Of a stretch of 64,000 nucleotides of DNA, positions 26,569-38,648 are shown in pieces. This DNA comes from Malurus cyaneus samueli. Lineage: Eukaryota; Chordata; Aves; Passeriformes; Maluridae. Made by a program: the position numbers and the translations under genes. Positions within the stretch are counted from its first letter, which is position 1. Each line of letters opens with the position of its first letter. The notes under the pieces were generated by a model. That model ran no database searches. It had not been told where the DNA came from and saw nothing but the letters and a program-made list of their open reading frames with translations. The stretch spans positions 65,712,439 through 65,776,438 of the forward strand of contig CM019236.1 in assembly GCA_009741485.1 (NCBI GenBank). Reading direction: 5' to 3'.

Positions 26569-29351
26569 CTTGAACTTTGTATCTTTTTATAGAGAAAAAG
26601 TACAGAATATCTCTCAGTTTACCTTCAGTTCCTTTCTATCAGGTAAGTATTGCTCAGTGTCAATACAGATAATGATGATTTGAAAATTGTCACTATCAGT
26701 TTGCACATTGAGTTAAGCTCAAGGACTGTCGGAGGAAAGAAACCATTTTCTTCTAAGATTTAGGCAAAAAAAACTTCACACAAAAAATATATTCCTTTAA
26801 TTTTAACAATGGTTGTTAAAACAGTTGTTGTCAGATGTTTTCTGAAAAATTTAAAGAGGATTCCTTTTGCTCTGGTGCGGGTTTTCTTCCTACAAATTAG
26901 TCTACAAATATATTGGTCACAATCTGTACCTACTGAATAAACAAAATATTTCTTTCAGTATGAGATTCCAATTTACACTCTTGTAGCTGTTAATGAACGA
27001 GGGGAACTAAAGGCTTTTGAACACAGAAACATATCTAAACCTAGTAATAAGCTAAAAAAAAAAAAGAAAAAAGACAAGAAAACACTTAAAACCCACCAAA
27101 ATGATGAACAGTGCACACCCATAACAGATTGGTACCTATACCTGCTGTGAATCAAATTGAAGCTGAAATATGCCATAGACATACTAAAAGTTGTGAATGG
27201 CAACCATAAATTTTAACAAATAGCCATAACCTAATAGAAGCCTATTGAAATGATGTTACATTTAGTCAACTCCAAAATTTTGATTTATGTTCTCAAAGAT
27301 ATAGTAAACAACTTAATGAAAATCACAAATTATGTTAGAAGACTAGAATCCATTGGAATCCTAATTCTGCAAAAGGATTAGAAATGTGCATTGTAAGAGA
27401 TTTAGCTCAGAAAAAGTTTTCTAAGACTGGAGAAATCATTCTAAAATACTTATAGGAAGAGGAAGAAGTTAATTTGAAGACACATATCAGTAATATTGGA
27501 TAATAGGTATACAGTGCAACTAGATAGGAATCTGCCAAGGCATATCCCAGAAAGAAAGTTGATTGTAGATCTGGAACACTTAAACAGAACCAGTCACTCT
27601 GGTAGAAAGCGGAAAAACATTTCTCTATTTGTCAAATGTGTTGTCAATAAAATGTTTAAGAAAGTTGCCTTCATGGAGCTTGAATCACATTGGTAAGAAA
27701 TGCTTTGTTGTGCTGACTGGGTTTGTTCTCTTTCTGAATTGGAGTAGGTCCTGCAGAAATTTTTATTTTAACCAAACAGCTTTCTGTTGGATCTCATGAT
27801 CTTCTATCTGTTTGCTACAAATTCCTCTACTCTGATACTATCAAGTCTAAATTTTTCTTCAGCATGTAAGAAAAATGAGACTTCATTTCTTGAAACTGTA
27901 ACATCTTCCACCCTTTAAGTCAATACTGTTGGCCTTGCCCCCAAGGTCAGTCCCAACTCTGCCTTAGTAACATGATGATCTGTCTTATTGCCTGGTCCAC
28001 TGCGAAGCCAAGATCAATATTACTAGCCATGGTCACCAGTTCTACAGACATTCCTAATCACATGGAAATTCTTTTTTGACCTACTCCTCCCCAACTGTTT
28101 CATTTCCACTTGGCTTAAGAAACTGAGGAGGAGTTAATATAAGAGATGAAGCTGGTTTTATTGGTTATTTTATATTTTAGACTTTATGACATAATTTAGA
28201 GTAAATGGTCTTCAGTCTGTTGCTTCATAATATGCCACTTGTCATTTTTATTTCTAATAACTGCAGCATTTGTTTTTTTGTGTTTTCCTGTGGAAAAAAA
28301 AGAAGTGTGAAAGAAAAATTGAAGGAATGCATTCTGCAGGATTTTAAGTACAGAGAAAGATGAAAACTAGATATATACACTTGGAGCACTTACTGCCAGT
28401 ATGGCTAACAGTACTTGTAAAGGAACCTCGGCTTGTACATTTAATAGCTTCTTCCATGATAAAATGTCAGATTTCAAGGCTCTCACTTTATTATGTGTGG
28501 GTAATAACTAATAAAGACACATGATGACAACCCACAACTCCTGGAGGGGGTTACTACTAGGTAGGAGAAGAAATATTTACATTAGTTTAGGATGTATCGC
28601 TCTCGAGTAATGGAATAAGATAAGGAAAGGCAAAACTCAAGCTGAATTTCATATAAAAACTGCTTGACAACGGGATCTGTTAGGCCATGGAATAACTTCC
28701 CTCAGCATATTTAAAATGAGACTAAACTATATGTTTGTTGGGACAGTGCATTGATAAACATACAGTAGGAAACAATTGGAAGAGTAAAGGTCCAGATGTG
28801 ATAAATTTTTTATGTTGCATGAATCTTTGAGTTTGAATAAAACTGGCAAAAGGAAATTAATTTTCTTAAATATTAAGCAGATCTGCAGCAGGAAAAGGTA
28901 GCTGTGGCATAACTTTGGTAATTTTATAGCTCATTGCTCTGCACAAAGACTGCCAATTTATACTAAACACTTTGCAATTTATGCTAAATTGTCTCAGTAG
29001 TAGCCCAGTGTCCTTCAATGTAGAATGTCCTTTTCCATCACCCAAGCAAAAAATGAGCCCTTAGACACAAGTTTCTTCCTTCACTTCACCCTCTCTCCCC
29101 ATATGACCATTTCCAAAGTAGGTAATCTCAAAAGCAATTTAAAATATATTTTAGTTATGCTACATGATGAAGTAGAAAGAACAGAAGGAAGTGGGGAGGA
29201 TTCATATGATGACAAATAAGTGGACATTTTATAGGGTCGCTTTCTGCTTATAACTACCTTGAAGCCTAGAGGAATATGACATGTAAATGGCAGAATTGTC
29301 TACTGACTATGTTAAGGATTTAAAAAGCTGTAGAAATCCAAGTTTTTAGCA
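26569..29351. other. Unit filler after LTR-F, copy 2 (region B, second part)
   Basis: AT-rich non-coding sequence. A 66-codon frame at 27,496-27,696 recurs in copies 3 and 4 (43,124 and 56,982), but it has no recognised motif. An A-rich tract lies at about 27,052-27,080. The part 28,713-29,351 occurs only in this copy. I see no transposon ends here. Confidence 0.65.
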
Positions 29352-29970
29352 TGTCACGATCCGCTTAACTTAAGCGGGGGTCGTGATAGGTTCGTTATTG
29401 GAATCTTAGAGTGCAGAAGAAAACGAGGGGGCAAATATGTATACTTCAAATAATCAGGAACAATTTATTGGATATTGCGATAGAAGAGGGTGAGAGAGGA
29501 GAGAAAGAGAGAGAAAGAGAGAGAGAGAGAGTGGGTTATATAGCTACCAACAGGGCTTGACGAGGTCTTCCGAAGTTCCACGGGGGTCGTCAGAGTCCGT
29601 TGGGAGAGATCTCCGTGTGTCTTCTTGGGGGACTTTTTATAGTCTTTTTCAAAGTGAGTGGCTGCAGGCCAGGAGGGAGGTTGCGAATCATGGTCCAGCC
29701 GCGTGGAACTGCTCAGACATTTCCCCTCCCCAAAGCAGGTGTGCAGTAAGTTGGGCATGGTACCTGATGGAGATTTGGGGCATGAAAAGAATCAGGGGGT
29801 GTTTTAAACAGAAGCCAGTGATGCATGGGGAGGACTCGCTGTCCTCAGAAGCTGAAAATCGGCTCGGACCCCCTTCAAGAAAGAGTCCCCCCCCTTTCTT
29901 CCACTCGGGTTTTTGGGTGTACAGTCGATAATCGTGAGACAGTCACGGATCTTTAGTACGGTCTCTTACA
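29352..29970 (-). mobile_element. LTR-B (full, copy 2), diverged relative of LTR-A
   Basis: About 619 bases, TG...CA on the minus strand. It shares with LTR-A the GATCGTGACA-type end, the CGATAGAAGAGGGTGAGA block (plus strand) and the TGTAAGAGAC start, but is otherwise clearly diverged. On the minus strand it has a TATAAAAA box (29,634-29,641) and AATAAA (29,464-29,469). A GA-rich simple tract fills 29,490-29,531. The flanks (TAGCA and GGCTG) do not form a duplication. Confidence 0.85.
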
Positions 29971-29976
29971 GGCTGG

Positions 29977-30344
29977 TGTCGGGAAGCGACAGGAGACAGC
30001 AATCTGACCACCACAAGATGATCTGCCAGACTCACTTTATTAACTCAGAACACACCTTATATAACCGCGTTAATGAACCTTGTGAATATTACAAGGATAT
30101 GCTTTCATTGGGTAAATTTGAAACGTTCATCAGAACTCCTTATTAAGCACAGATGTTGCAACTGGCAGCGGGTATGCATCAGCCAAGGTCCGTTACCATA
30201 AGGACCTAATGGGGAGGGGGTAGGAGCTGCTTGATGTTTCTTTACCTCTGCTATTATTGGCTATGGCTGGGTCTGTAGCCAGGCAGCTCCACGCTGGCCA
30301 CGTGACCCCTGTCACGAAGCCATGTTCCATAGAAATCCCCCACA
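29977..30344 (-). mobile_element. LTR-C: solo ERVK-type LTR with 6-bp target duplication
   Basis: About 368 bases, minus strand TGTGGGGGATTTC to CGCTTCCCGACA. GGCTGG flanks it perfectly on both sides (29,971-29,976 and 30,345-30,350). On the minus strand TTATATAA (30,057-30,064) lies only some 20 bases before AATAAA (30,036-30,041), the short-R layout of class II (ERVK/alpha-beta-like) LTRs, which also make 6-bp duplications. It sits exactly against the end of LTR-B. Confidence 0.88.
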
Positions 30345-31008
30345 GGCTGGCAAGGTTGCATTTCATGGCTTGACTGTAAGGCTTTAAGGAAATTATTTGC
30401 TACTTTCAGGCTTTCAGAATGAACAAAGTAAAATAATCTTACATGTAAATTAATAAGGTGAAGAATTAGAAACAATCCTGGCTCAGCAGCATTTTATAAC
30501 AGCTAGTAATATTTACATTCTATTAATAACTATTAATGGGAAAGGAATTTTCTAAGTTAATTTTTAAAAATCTAAAATTATGCTTCAGATATTAGAAATA
30601 TAATTGATAGTTATTAATTTTACATTTTTATTTATTGATGGAAAAATATCAAAAACAGATGCAGAAGGAGCTCACATGAGATGCAATTGCAAATAAAAAC
30701 ATACTATGGGTGTAACTCTTCATAATTTACTTATTGGCCTATTAAATTGTAAAATTGTAAGGTGACGGCTGAAGTAATGCAATCAAATAAAGTGGAATGT
30801 AATGTTAATGAAAATCCCTTTTATTTTTATTGACCCATAAAAATTAAAGTGCAAATGCATAAGCTTCTAAAAAATTTGGAGGATGCTGGTGTCATTATTC
30901 TAAAAGAAAAAAAGGAACTATGAATGTTGTATTAGCAGATGAACTTGAAGTCACTTGGTCACATTTTTAGGTTATAAAACCTAGAATCTATTAATCCTTC
31001 CTATACTG
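30345..31008. other. Distal unit sequence, copy 2
   Basis: AT-rich, no gene seen. It matches 58,472-59,141 with small indels and stops at the first N gap. Together with copy 4 it shows what lies immediately left of the single-copy right flank. Confidence 0.75.
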
Positions 31009-31033
31009 NNNNNNNNNNNNNNNNNNNNNNNNN
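31009..31033. other. 25-base assembly gap
   Basis: Twenty-five N characters separate copy 2 from copy 3. The left side ends at the distal edge of the unit; the right side starts inside LTR-D. The exact length of 25 suggests a placeholder value and not a measured size. Confidence 0.99.
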
Positions 31034-31490
31034 GCTGCCGCTTTGCTAGCTCAGGTTTGTTAACTTGGCAACAGCTCTCGGACTGCACCGCTTTTGACGT
31101 CTTGATTTCGGGGATATGTGTCAGGGCTGGGTCCGAGAAAGAGGCAAACGGATCAGTGGTCACAGCGGGGACAACTGTGGGGTTCCTTCATCTGTAGGAC
31201 TCCAGTAAGCCAACAGGGCAGAAAAAGGCACACCAAGGTCTGTTTTATCTGCTATGAGGAGAGCTCCACCAGGTTTCCATGTTTGCAAGGGCCATGTGTT
31301 TTATTTCTTTTGTTATTTATTTTCCTGAGACAGGAACCATCTTTTTCTTGACTCTACGTTGAGTGGTGTGGGGGAGGGACGGTCGTGCTCTTGGTTTTAG
31401 ATATCTAAAGTTACTCAGTTTCTTTAATTTGTGCTGGGGCACTTGTTTTGTTAATAAATCTATTTTTCTTTCATAATGCCTCAAACCTGT
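31034..31490 (+). mobile_element. LTR-D, copy 3 (5' part missing at gap)
   Basis: The first bases after the gap correspond to about 11,205 in copy 1, so roughly the first 225 bases of the LTR are missing. Many single-base losses compared with copies 1, 2 and 4 are visible, for example in the stretch that in the others reads through the lysine- and glycine-rich frame. Confidence 0.65.
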
Positions 31491-32177
31491 ATTCTATTAG
31501 TGAAACAACATATTCAAATATTTAAATTTTAATTTTCTTAGGAAATTTATGTAATGTTTCTCTCTGTAACGCAGAGAGAAGGACACAGCAAATTTGGGGT
31601 GTCAAATTGTATTCCTTTCAGGAGATGAACAATAAAGCCATTAGGATGCTAAGCAGTGAGTTTTCTCCATGTTTTACACACAGTAGGATGGCTCCTGTGG
31701 TGGAAGCATGTGTCTGGCTAAACGTCGTGAAATTGATCAATAACATTTTTATAAGAAATAGCTTTAATAACTGCTCATCTTTTAATAGAATTCTAAAACA
31801 AACAAAATTAAGTGAATTGTATCGGGGATGAGTTAAGGATGATCACACTATTGTGCTAAGATGTTTAATATCACTGGAAATGGAAGACTTGATTACACAA
31901 TTAGTCTTTGAAAGTGTGCAAGCTGTCCTTTGGCTAGATGCAAGTTGTCTCATTTACATTGATTATAACTATGGTGACACAACCAGCAGTTGTTATTTGA
32001 TTTTTGCAGAGATATACGTGTAGTTTAGAAAACTTTAGAAGAAACTTTTAGAAAAAAACTTTTCTCCCTGCCTCTTAAAGACTTAAAATTTCCAATAGCT
32101 TTTAATTGTTGAATATTATTTCTTAACATAAATTATTTTTAATGTAAACATTTGTAGATTCTTGGCAGACATACATT

Positions 32178-32692
32178 TGTTGTGGATTATACACCCAGCC
32201 AGCAGCTCAGCCATGCGCCCTGACTCACTCCTACCATGAGATAGGGGGAGAACTGGAAGGGTAAAAGTGGAGAACTTGTCAGTTGAGATATAACAGTTAA
32301 TCGGGAAAGTAGAACCCATACAAGCAAAGCAAACAAGAATTCATTCACCTCTTCCCATGGCAGGCAAGTGTTCAGCCATCTCAGCAGAGCAGCGCTCCAT
32401 CATTTAGTGGTGACTTGTGCAGACAAATGTCATCACTCTGAATTCTCTTATTTTTTTCATATCCCCTTCATATGCTGAGAACATTTTACTGGAGTATCCC
32501 TTTTTTGGGGTAACTGTCTGGTGTGTTCTCAGGCTTGTGGACCATCCTGATTGATAGGTGGAGAAGAAAAGCCTTGCTCAGGTAAGCCTGCTCAGCATAA
32601 TGGAAACATCCCTGTGTGTCAACACTGTGTGCACCACAAAGCAAGTGCCATACTACACTCTGATGGAAATTGTCCTAGCCAAAATTAGCACA
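32178..32692 (-). mobile_element. LTR-G, copy 3
   Basis: Same LTR, shortened mainly by scattered one- to three-base losses in the 32,210-32,600 stretch. From about 32,610 to the end it again follows copy 2 closely. Confidence 0.65.
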
Positions 32693-33105
32693 TCATAATC
32701 TTTCAGTACACATACATATGCCAAGCAAGGAGCAATCAAAATAATCATCTAAGCATGATACAGCAGGATTTTGCATTCTTTATTATCACTGCAATTCAGA
32801 AGTGTGAATGTGTGGAATTAGCGGTGGATTAAAACAAGAACTTCTAATCACTGATTCAGCATACAGCCAGGCATACATGTCTAGAAATAAGATGTCACTG
32901 TTTCTGAAAATAAAAAGGCATTTTTTCCAATGATGGCAAAGTGTGAAATATGTTTTGTCTTTGTGTATCATCACATTTTTCTTGTACATATATGGTTATT
33001 TTGACAATCTATCCAATAAAATGCTGAATTACATTTGGTTTCTTATTTAAATATATGTTTTTTTTTTCAGAGTAGATTGTATATTATACTAAAACTTATG
33101 CAATG

Positions 33106-33178
33106 TGTATATATATATAATATATATATATATAATATATTATTATATATATTTATATATAATATATATTAAATTATT
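33106..33178. repeat. (TA)n microsatellite, copy 3
   Basis: Longest version of the tract, with several ATATATAATATAT blocks. Confidence 0.85.
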
Positions 33179-35234
33179 ATAATTTTATGTTAAACATATC
33201 TTCATAAGTTATTCAGTTTAGTATTTTATGATCTGAAGAATCTGCCCTGGACTGCACAACCAGATCAAGGTAATAAAATAGGCCTCATAAACAGTCTTAC
33301 TTCTTGGGCTCTGTTATTTTCAGAACAGATTACTTATTTCAGCTAAAAAATAGATCCAAAATTACTGCTTATTTGGAATATGCAAACTGGTGAAAATATT
33401 GAAGCCTTTGAAGGAAATCAGTAAACACTATGGTCTACTGACTAAATGAATTATACTGGAGCAGTTTACTGAGACATGTCAAGGATTTATATGGCTTGGA
33501 TTCCATTTTCATGCTTATATTCACACGAGTGATGGTTGAATTAAAATACTCTCTACATCACCCTCTATCCACTCATTCACTAGACAAAATGGGATATATT
33601 CCATCACACAGAAGCTGCCTATACTTCCGAAACACAATTTTAGAGATCAATTTAATTCTATTTCATGGCATTGTTTTGTGTTCTCTGTTGTTCTGACTGA
33701 AAATTATGGCAAATTCTAAAAATTTCTTTTCTGCCTGCACGCTCATTCCCCTGATTTGAATAGCATCTGTTTTAATGCAGCAGTACCTTCACTTGAGTGA
33801 CATTCTCTTGTGAGAAAGCTTCCTTAAGCTGCCTTGTATACTGAACAGTTTCTGATACTTACGAATACAAATTTTATACTTTGTACAAAATTTCCAGTTT
33901 CATCCCCGAAAAAAGGCATTAAAAATCATTTTCAATAAAAAGCATTCAAAATATGGTATTTCAATGAAATTGGGCCATTTAATTTGTGAAATTTCATGCT
34001 GTAATTGCAAGATGCATTTTGGTCTATTTTGCCATGACGGTGGCATGAAAAGACAAAATTAACATAACATATCTTTAAAATATGAATATATTCCGTTACA
34101 TAACTTAATGATCAAGAGGAATGTCTTTTTATATTTTTTGTAGAAGAATTAAAGGCATAAATATATTAAAATGGTAGAATGTACTGTTTCATTCAGTGGG
34201 TCTCAGCTGGAGCTCCCGATAAGAAGATGGTTGGTGCTAAAAACAGGAATGAATTTAATGTGAGATGGAAGATTAGTTGAAGATGCATCCACTCAGTTTT
34301 TTCTTATAGATAAAACTTACATTATACTCAAGAGCACCATGACAAAATAATGCATGTGTTTGTCCTGATTTTTACCTTTCTACAGCGTTCCTTCAAGAAG
34401 AAAGTTAAGGGTTAGGGTCTGGTCTGTCTGACAAATTACAGTCAATTTTTTACTCTCACTGCTGAAGAAACAGAAATTGCACAATGTCTGACATATCCAC
34501 AACAGCAGTGACTGGCACAGATTGATGCAAAGTCCGTTGTCGTTTGCTCTTGGTAAGATGGTAAGAGGCAGATGATAGAGATGAGACTTTAATGTAGTAT
34601 CTGCAATGTGACTTTGAGTCCATTAGGTCCATGTTCCAATGAAATGATTCTCTTATGCAATGAAAATTTTTTATGAAATTAATCTTTACTCATATGTAAA
34701 AACTGACCTTGCAAAGTTAACTAACTCAGACTGATAATGTGATGTGTATTTGAAGCTTTAGTGTTATGTGCTTACGTGTTTGTTAAATTGATTAATATGA
34801 TGGATGAAAGAAAACTTGAGATTTTTAAAGAAATGCGTTTCTCATTTCCTAAATTTATATTTTAAAACTGTATGACTTTAATTGGAATGTGGGCTAACTA
34901 GCATGATACTTTGCAATGCATGAAATCATTAAGCACAGCAATAGTTTCCATTTCAGCAAGAATGCATCTGGGAACAGTATCTTGGAAATGATTGTTTTTA
35001 ATTTATTGCCTGAGACCCCATACACATACAATACAAATGGTGACTTACTATTTCTTGTAGTTTCTCATTGCCAAGCTTCAAAGCACCATGATTAGGTTAA
35101 ATGCAACAAAGTTAAATCTTCTGCATTCCGTTGAAATGTGGGCCAAAAAGTATTAAATGCTATGTACTGTCAGAGAATTCTAAATTTTCACAAGAGAAAT
35201 TCTGCAAGTGATACCTGATTTAGTGAAAGATGAC

Positions 35235-35310
35235 CCTGCTCATTACAGTTAGGTTGGACTAATGATGTTTAAGGGTCTTTCAAACTAAACTTTTTATGAT
35301 TTGCTAATTT
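35235..35310 (+). mobile_element. CR1 LINE 3' tail, copy 3
   Basis: Same tail as at 23,355 with a few bases missing after GGTTGGACTAATGATG. Confidence 0.7.
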
Positions 35311-36116
35311 TGAGGGTTTTTTTGAAAACACTTTATTGTAGTTAATTAGAGGTAATATTTTAATCAAATGCAAGTGTCAACATGTTAGAGATGTTTGGCC
35401 AGCTAGTTGTCAAAAGCTTATATATACTATGTTGCCTGTTTTGTGAAGAAATGAGGTAGAAAAGAGTTATAGTCCATTGAAAATTAAGAAGCCTAAAGCT
35501 TACTATGAGAAGTTCGAGACCAGAGGCATAAATAAGTGAAACAGAGCAGAAAAGGAAACCACAAGGTAATAGTGAAATCATTCTTTTCCACTTGATAGAG
35601 GGAGGTCACATAATAGTGGCTGCTTTGTCCAATGTTCTGTGCTGTGATAGCAAACCAAAAAGTATTGATAAGACTTTCTGTTTATGAATAAATGGTAACA
35701 GGAGAACAAAGACAAAGGAAAGCATAACTAAGTCAGTAGTCAAGATACAGTATATGGTACATAGTTGCAGGATAGAAAGAAGATGGAAATGGCAGAGTTC
35801 TTTTTGAAAAAGAAAGCCCCATAGATAAAACCAGGAGAGAGGATGGCTTGTTTTGGGGTAGAAGAGGCAGTGGGTTTAGCCTATGCATAAAGTAAGGAAC
35901 AAAAGCTAGATCTCACAATAAAAATATTCAAGTATAGAATAGTATCAAAGAAAGATATAGGTATGGGAAAAAATAGAGACTGGTTTTAAAAATGTCTTGG
36001 TATTTTGTGAAATAACAGACAAAGGGAATACAAGTAATAGAAGAGGTGCAGAAAAAAGTTGCTTTTAAAAAAATTTGGCTTGATATCACCTGGAAAATTG
36101 GCAATTGATTAAAGAC

Positions 36117-36685
36117 GTCACGCGATCCACAAAAGAAACAGGGACAAGGATTTATTCAAAATCAAAGGCACTTTTATTGAGTGCCAACAACAGATTTTGG
36201 ATAGAAGAGGGTGAGAAAGAGAAAAGAGAAGAGAGATGGAGTTATAGCTGCCAATGGCACAGACGAAATCTCGTGGTCCAGATCCAATAGATTTGCCGAC
36301 ATCTGTGGGGAGTACTCATAGGGTTTTTCAGAAGTTCTTTATAGTCTTTAAAGAGTGACAGCTAGCCAAAAGGTGCCAAAGCAAGGGGGGTGGGGTGTGG
36401 TGGCTGGGAGAGGAGAGCTGCCCAAGAGGTGGGGAAAGAATGGTCATTGTTTTGTAAGGTGTACAGTACAAAGCATGCAGTTCCTCTCTGTGATGATGTG
36501 GTCCACTGGATCTTACACTTTGTTCAGCAGTCTGGGCACCGGCACTTGACAGATATCCCACCTCAGTCTGGCCTGGACTTCTTTAAGCAAAAGTCCCCCT
36601 TCCCCCTTGGGGTTTTTGGGTGTCCAATCTCTGTCCTCATCAGTGATCGTGAGACAGATGAGGGACTTCTGTACTGTCTCTTACA
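36117..36685 (-). mobile_element. LTR-A, copy 3: 3' LTR of the provirus
   Basis: About 569 bases, same family and site as the solo LTR in copy 2. The left flank AAAGAC fits the GAGAC duplication with a small change. The right end (TCTTACA) runs into env, the order expected for the 3' LTR of a minus-strand provirus. Confidence 0.9.
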
Positions 36686-38276
36686 ATACCCTGTGTCTCA
36701 TGATCATCGTCAAGAACACTCAGTTCAATTCCGTAGCGTTATTGCGAAGTCTTCAGGACTCGTCAATGCCGGTAGCATAACCCAGAAAAAATAGAGACAG
36801 GAAAGGGAGAAGAAGAAAAGAAGAAGAAGAAAAAGGAAAAGAACAAAAAGGGATAAGTAATTTCAATCAAAATTTTGATTAAATCCTGGTGAGGCCACAA
36901 TTGCTTTACCAAAATAAGGTTACAAAACAAAACTAATCATAACCAAAATCAAAGGAACAATGATGGGATGGCACAAGTTATTCAGGACTCTTGTAGCAGT
37001 AGGTGACCACCCATAAAGGACATCCCACCAATTGGGGTTAACATCTTTTCTTACCCTTTCCAGGACACAATGTATTTTCTTTACATTGTGATGAATAGTT
37101 ACCAAGGTTTTCTGTCCTATTTTTTTGATCTTCTCCAAAATTTCGATTAATACTGATGAAGCAGCAGCTGCTTTACCAAGGTAAGGTTAGTCCCAATGGG
37201 GGTAGATACAACTTGGTGTATCAGCAAATAATTGGATTGCAAGAGGTGATAAGAAATAACTGGGGCTAAATAAGAAAAATCACATCCTGTGATTTTACTA
37301 AAATTACAAACACAAAAATTTAAATGATTTTTAGTGTATATTACTAAATTTTCTATTATTACTCTATCACAAGCAGTTCTTATGCATACACATCCATTGC
37401 CTATATACATAAGCACCGTTTCAGGATTCTCCTTAGGATGAATTTCAAAATGAGCAAATTAACAGTTTGCCATTTCAAAAGGATAGAGGACAGTTTTGCT
37501 ATGATTTAGCCCTAACTCAGTTATAAGAAATATTGAATGCCAACTTTACAAAATAAGCACAAAGGCTGTGGTTGTTTTTATAGTAGGGTTATAGGTAAAA
37601 TTTACTTTACCTTTTCTCAAGATGTCTATATGTTTGATAACAACCACTGGTGGGTTCCTAAGGCTGATAAGGACGACTGCAGTGGCTCTCGTAATTTGGT
37701 TAAATCTCTAGTGTGGCAGCCAATTATTCATTATACTTCTGAATCAATGTATTCAAGATTCCCAATCCTTTTCCCACAGCACCAGTTATGTCTCTTTTGT
37801 TCATTTCTTAAAATGGTTCCACTTCATGGACAAGCTGGCTGTTTGCATCAGCAATTTGACTTGTTTAAGAGGCCATAACAATTAAACATATTTGTTGTTG
37901 TCGTTTTCTGATTATATATGGTCCAATTCAAAAATTTTGGGCTGAGCATAACCAGTGGTTGGGTGGAGGTATTAAACATCAAATTCGAGTTCCCCCCAGT
38001 GTTTTGTATTGTTTTTACCACACATGACTTTATGGGGAAATTGACAGCAGTTAAGTTTAGCAACAATCCTAATTTTCAACATTACAATAAGAAAAAAAAT
38101 GGCTGTAAGGTCCAATGCTATAACTGGTTACAGATGTAGTATCTGGTGTGGGTGTCCCTCAGAGTTCTCCTGTGAAAATTAAACACAACAGATCCTGCCA
38201 GCAAGAGGAAGAAAAGATTGAACACAGCATAGGAGTCAGTGTAAATACAGACAAGAGAAGTATCTGTGCCTCATGT
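36686..38276 (-). pseudogene. env: ERV env pseudogene, copy 3
   Basis: The minus strand encodes envelope remains of roughly full usual length, about 1.5 kb. The clearest parts are a region with NWWDVLYGWSP followed by a strongly hydrophobic segment (36,920-37,138), read as the membrane anchor, and an upstream stretch with several cysteines including CVC (37,147-37,416), read as the ectodomain of the transmembrane subunit. More env-like frame lies at 37,848-38,066. Frameshifts separate these pieces, so the gene is dead. A GAA/AAG-rich tract (36,800-36,855) falls in the cytoplasmic-tail part. Plus-strand frames here are shadows. No polypurine tract stands out before the LTR. Confidence 0.75.
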
Positions 38277-38648
38277 TGGAAAACGCTCCAGACAGCTACC
38301 AGTTTGCCAACTTGGGCACTCCCCCCTGCCTCTGTGATAGCTTGTTTGTTCCCTGGAGGAGGTGTGGAGGGCTACAGCCTTGTATCTCCACACTTTCCCT
38401 TCTGGCCTGGCTGAGGCATCAGTGAACCAAGAGTTTGCTGACTGTTTGGGGAAATAAGGGGAGGCCACTTCAGCGACTGAGGAAAGTCTGTCCTGGCCAC
38501 CGTCCAAGCCCTCCTGCACAGCAGGATTTTTTACAGCCCCTTCAGTTATTGAGAAAGCCTTACAATGATGTTCATTCTGAGCATACCACTTTCTAACTGA
38601 GCCCTCTGGGCCACCCTCAGGTGGGGGAGTCCCGTAGAACTGCCTTAA
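38271..38648 (-). pseudogene. pol: ERV pol remnant, copy 3: connection and RNase H start
   Basis: The minus-strand frame has a connection-type segment (GTPPPEGG, then SVRKWYAQ) and then WFTDASA, the first catalytic Asp block of retroviral RNase H, followed by a glycine/serine-rich stretch. The frame stops at 38,271, where env-like sequence begins at once. The rest of RNase H and the whole integrase are missing. The upstream side is cut by LTR-E at 38,648; the pol sequence resumes on the other side at 39,471. Confidence 0.8.

Larger units (their letters stand above)
17954..31008 (+). repeat. Tandem unit, copy 2 (about 13 kb, solo-LTR form)
   Basis: This is the most complete copy outside the ERV: LTR-D, LTR-G, (TA)n, CR1 tail, solo LTR-A, region B with LTR-F, LTR-B and LTR-C, then about 660 bases of ordinary sequence. 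It stops at the first N gap. The last bases before the gap equal those at about 59,129-59,141, which in copy 4 run on into the single-copy right flank. Confidence 0.85.

Noticed and set aside
29490..29531. GA-rich tract as a separate microsatellite or promoter element
   Set aside because: It is an internal part of LTR-B; LTR-A has a shorter GA-rich run at the same LTR position.
37537..37878. 113-codon plus-strand frame with a W- and D-rich segment
   Set aside because: It is antisense to the env remains, whose minus-strand reading gives recognisable envelope features.
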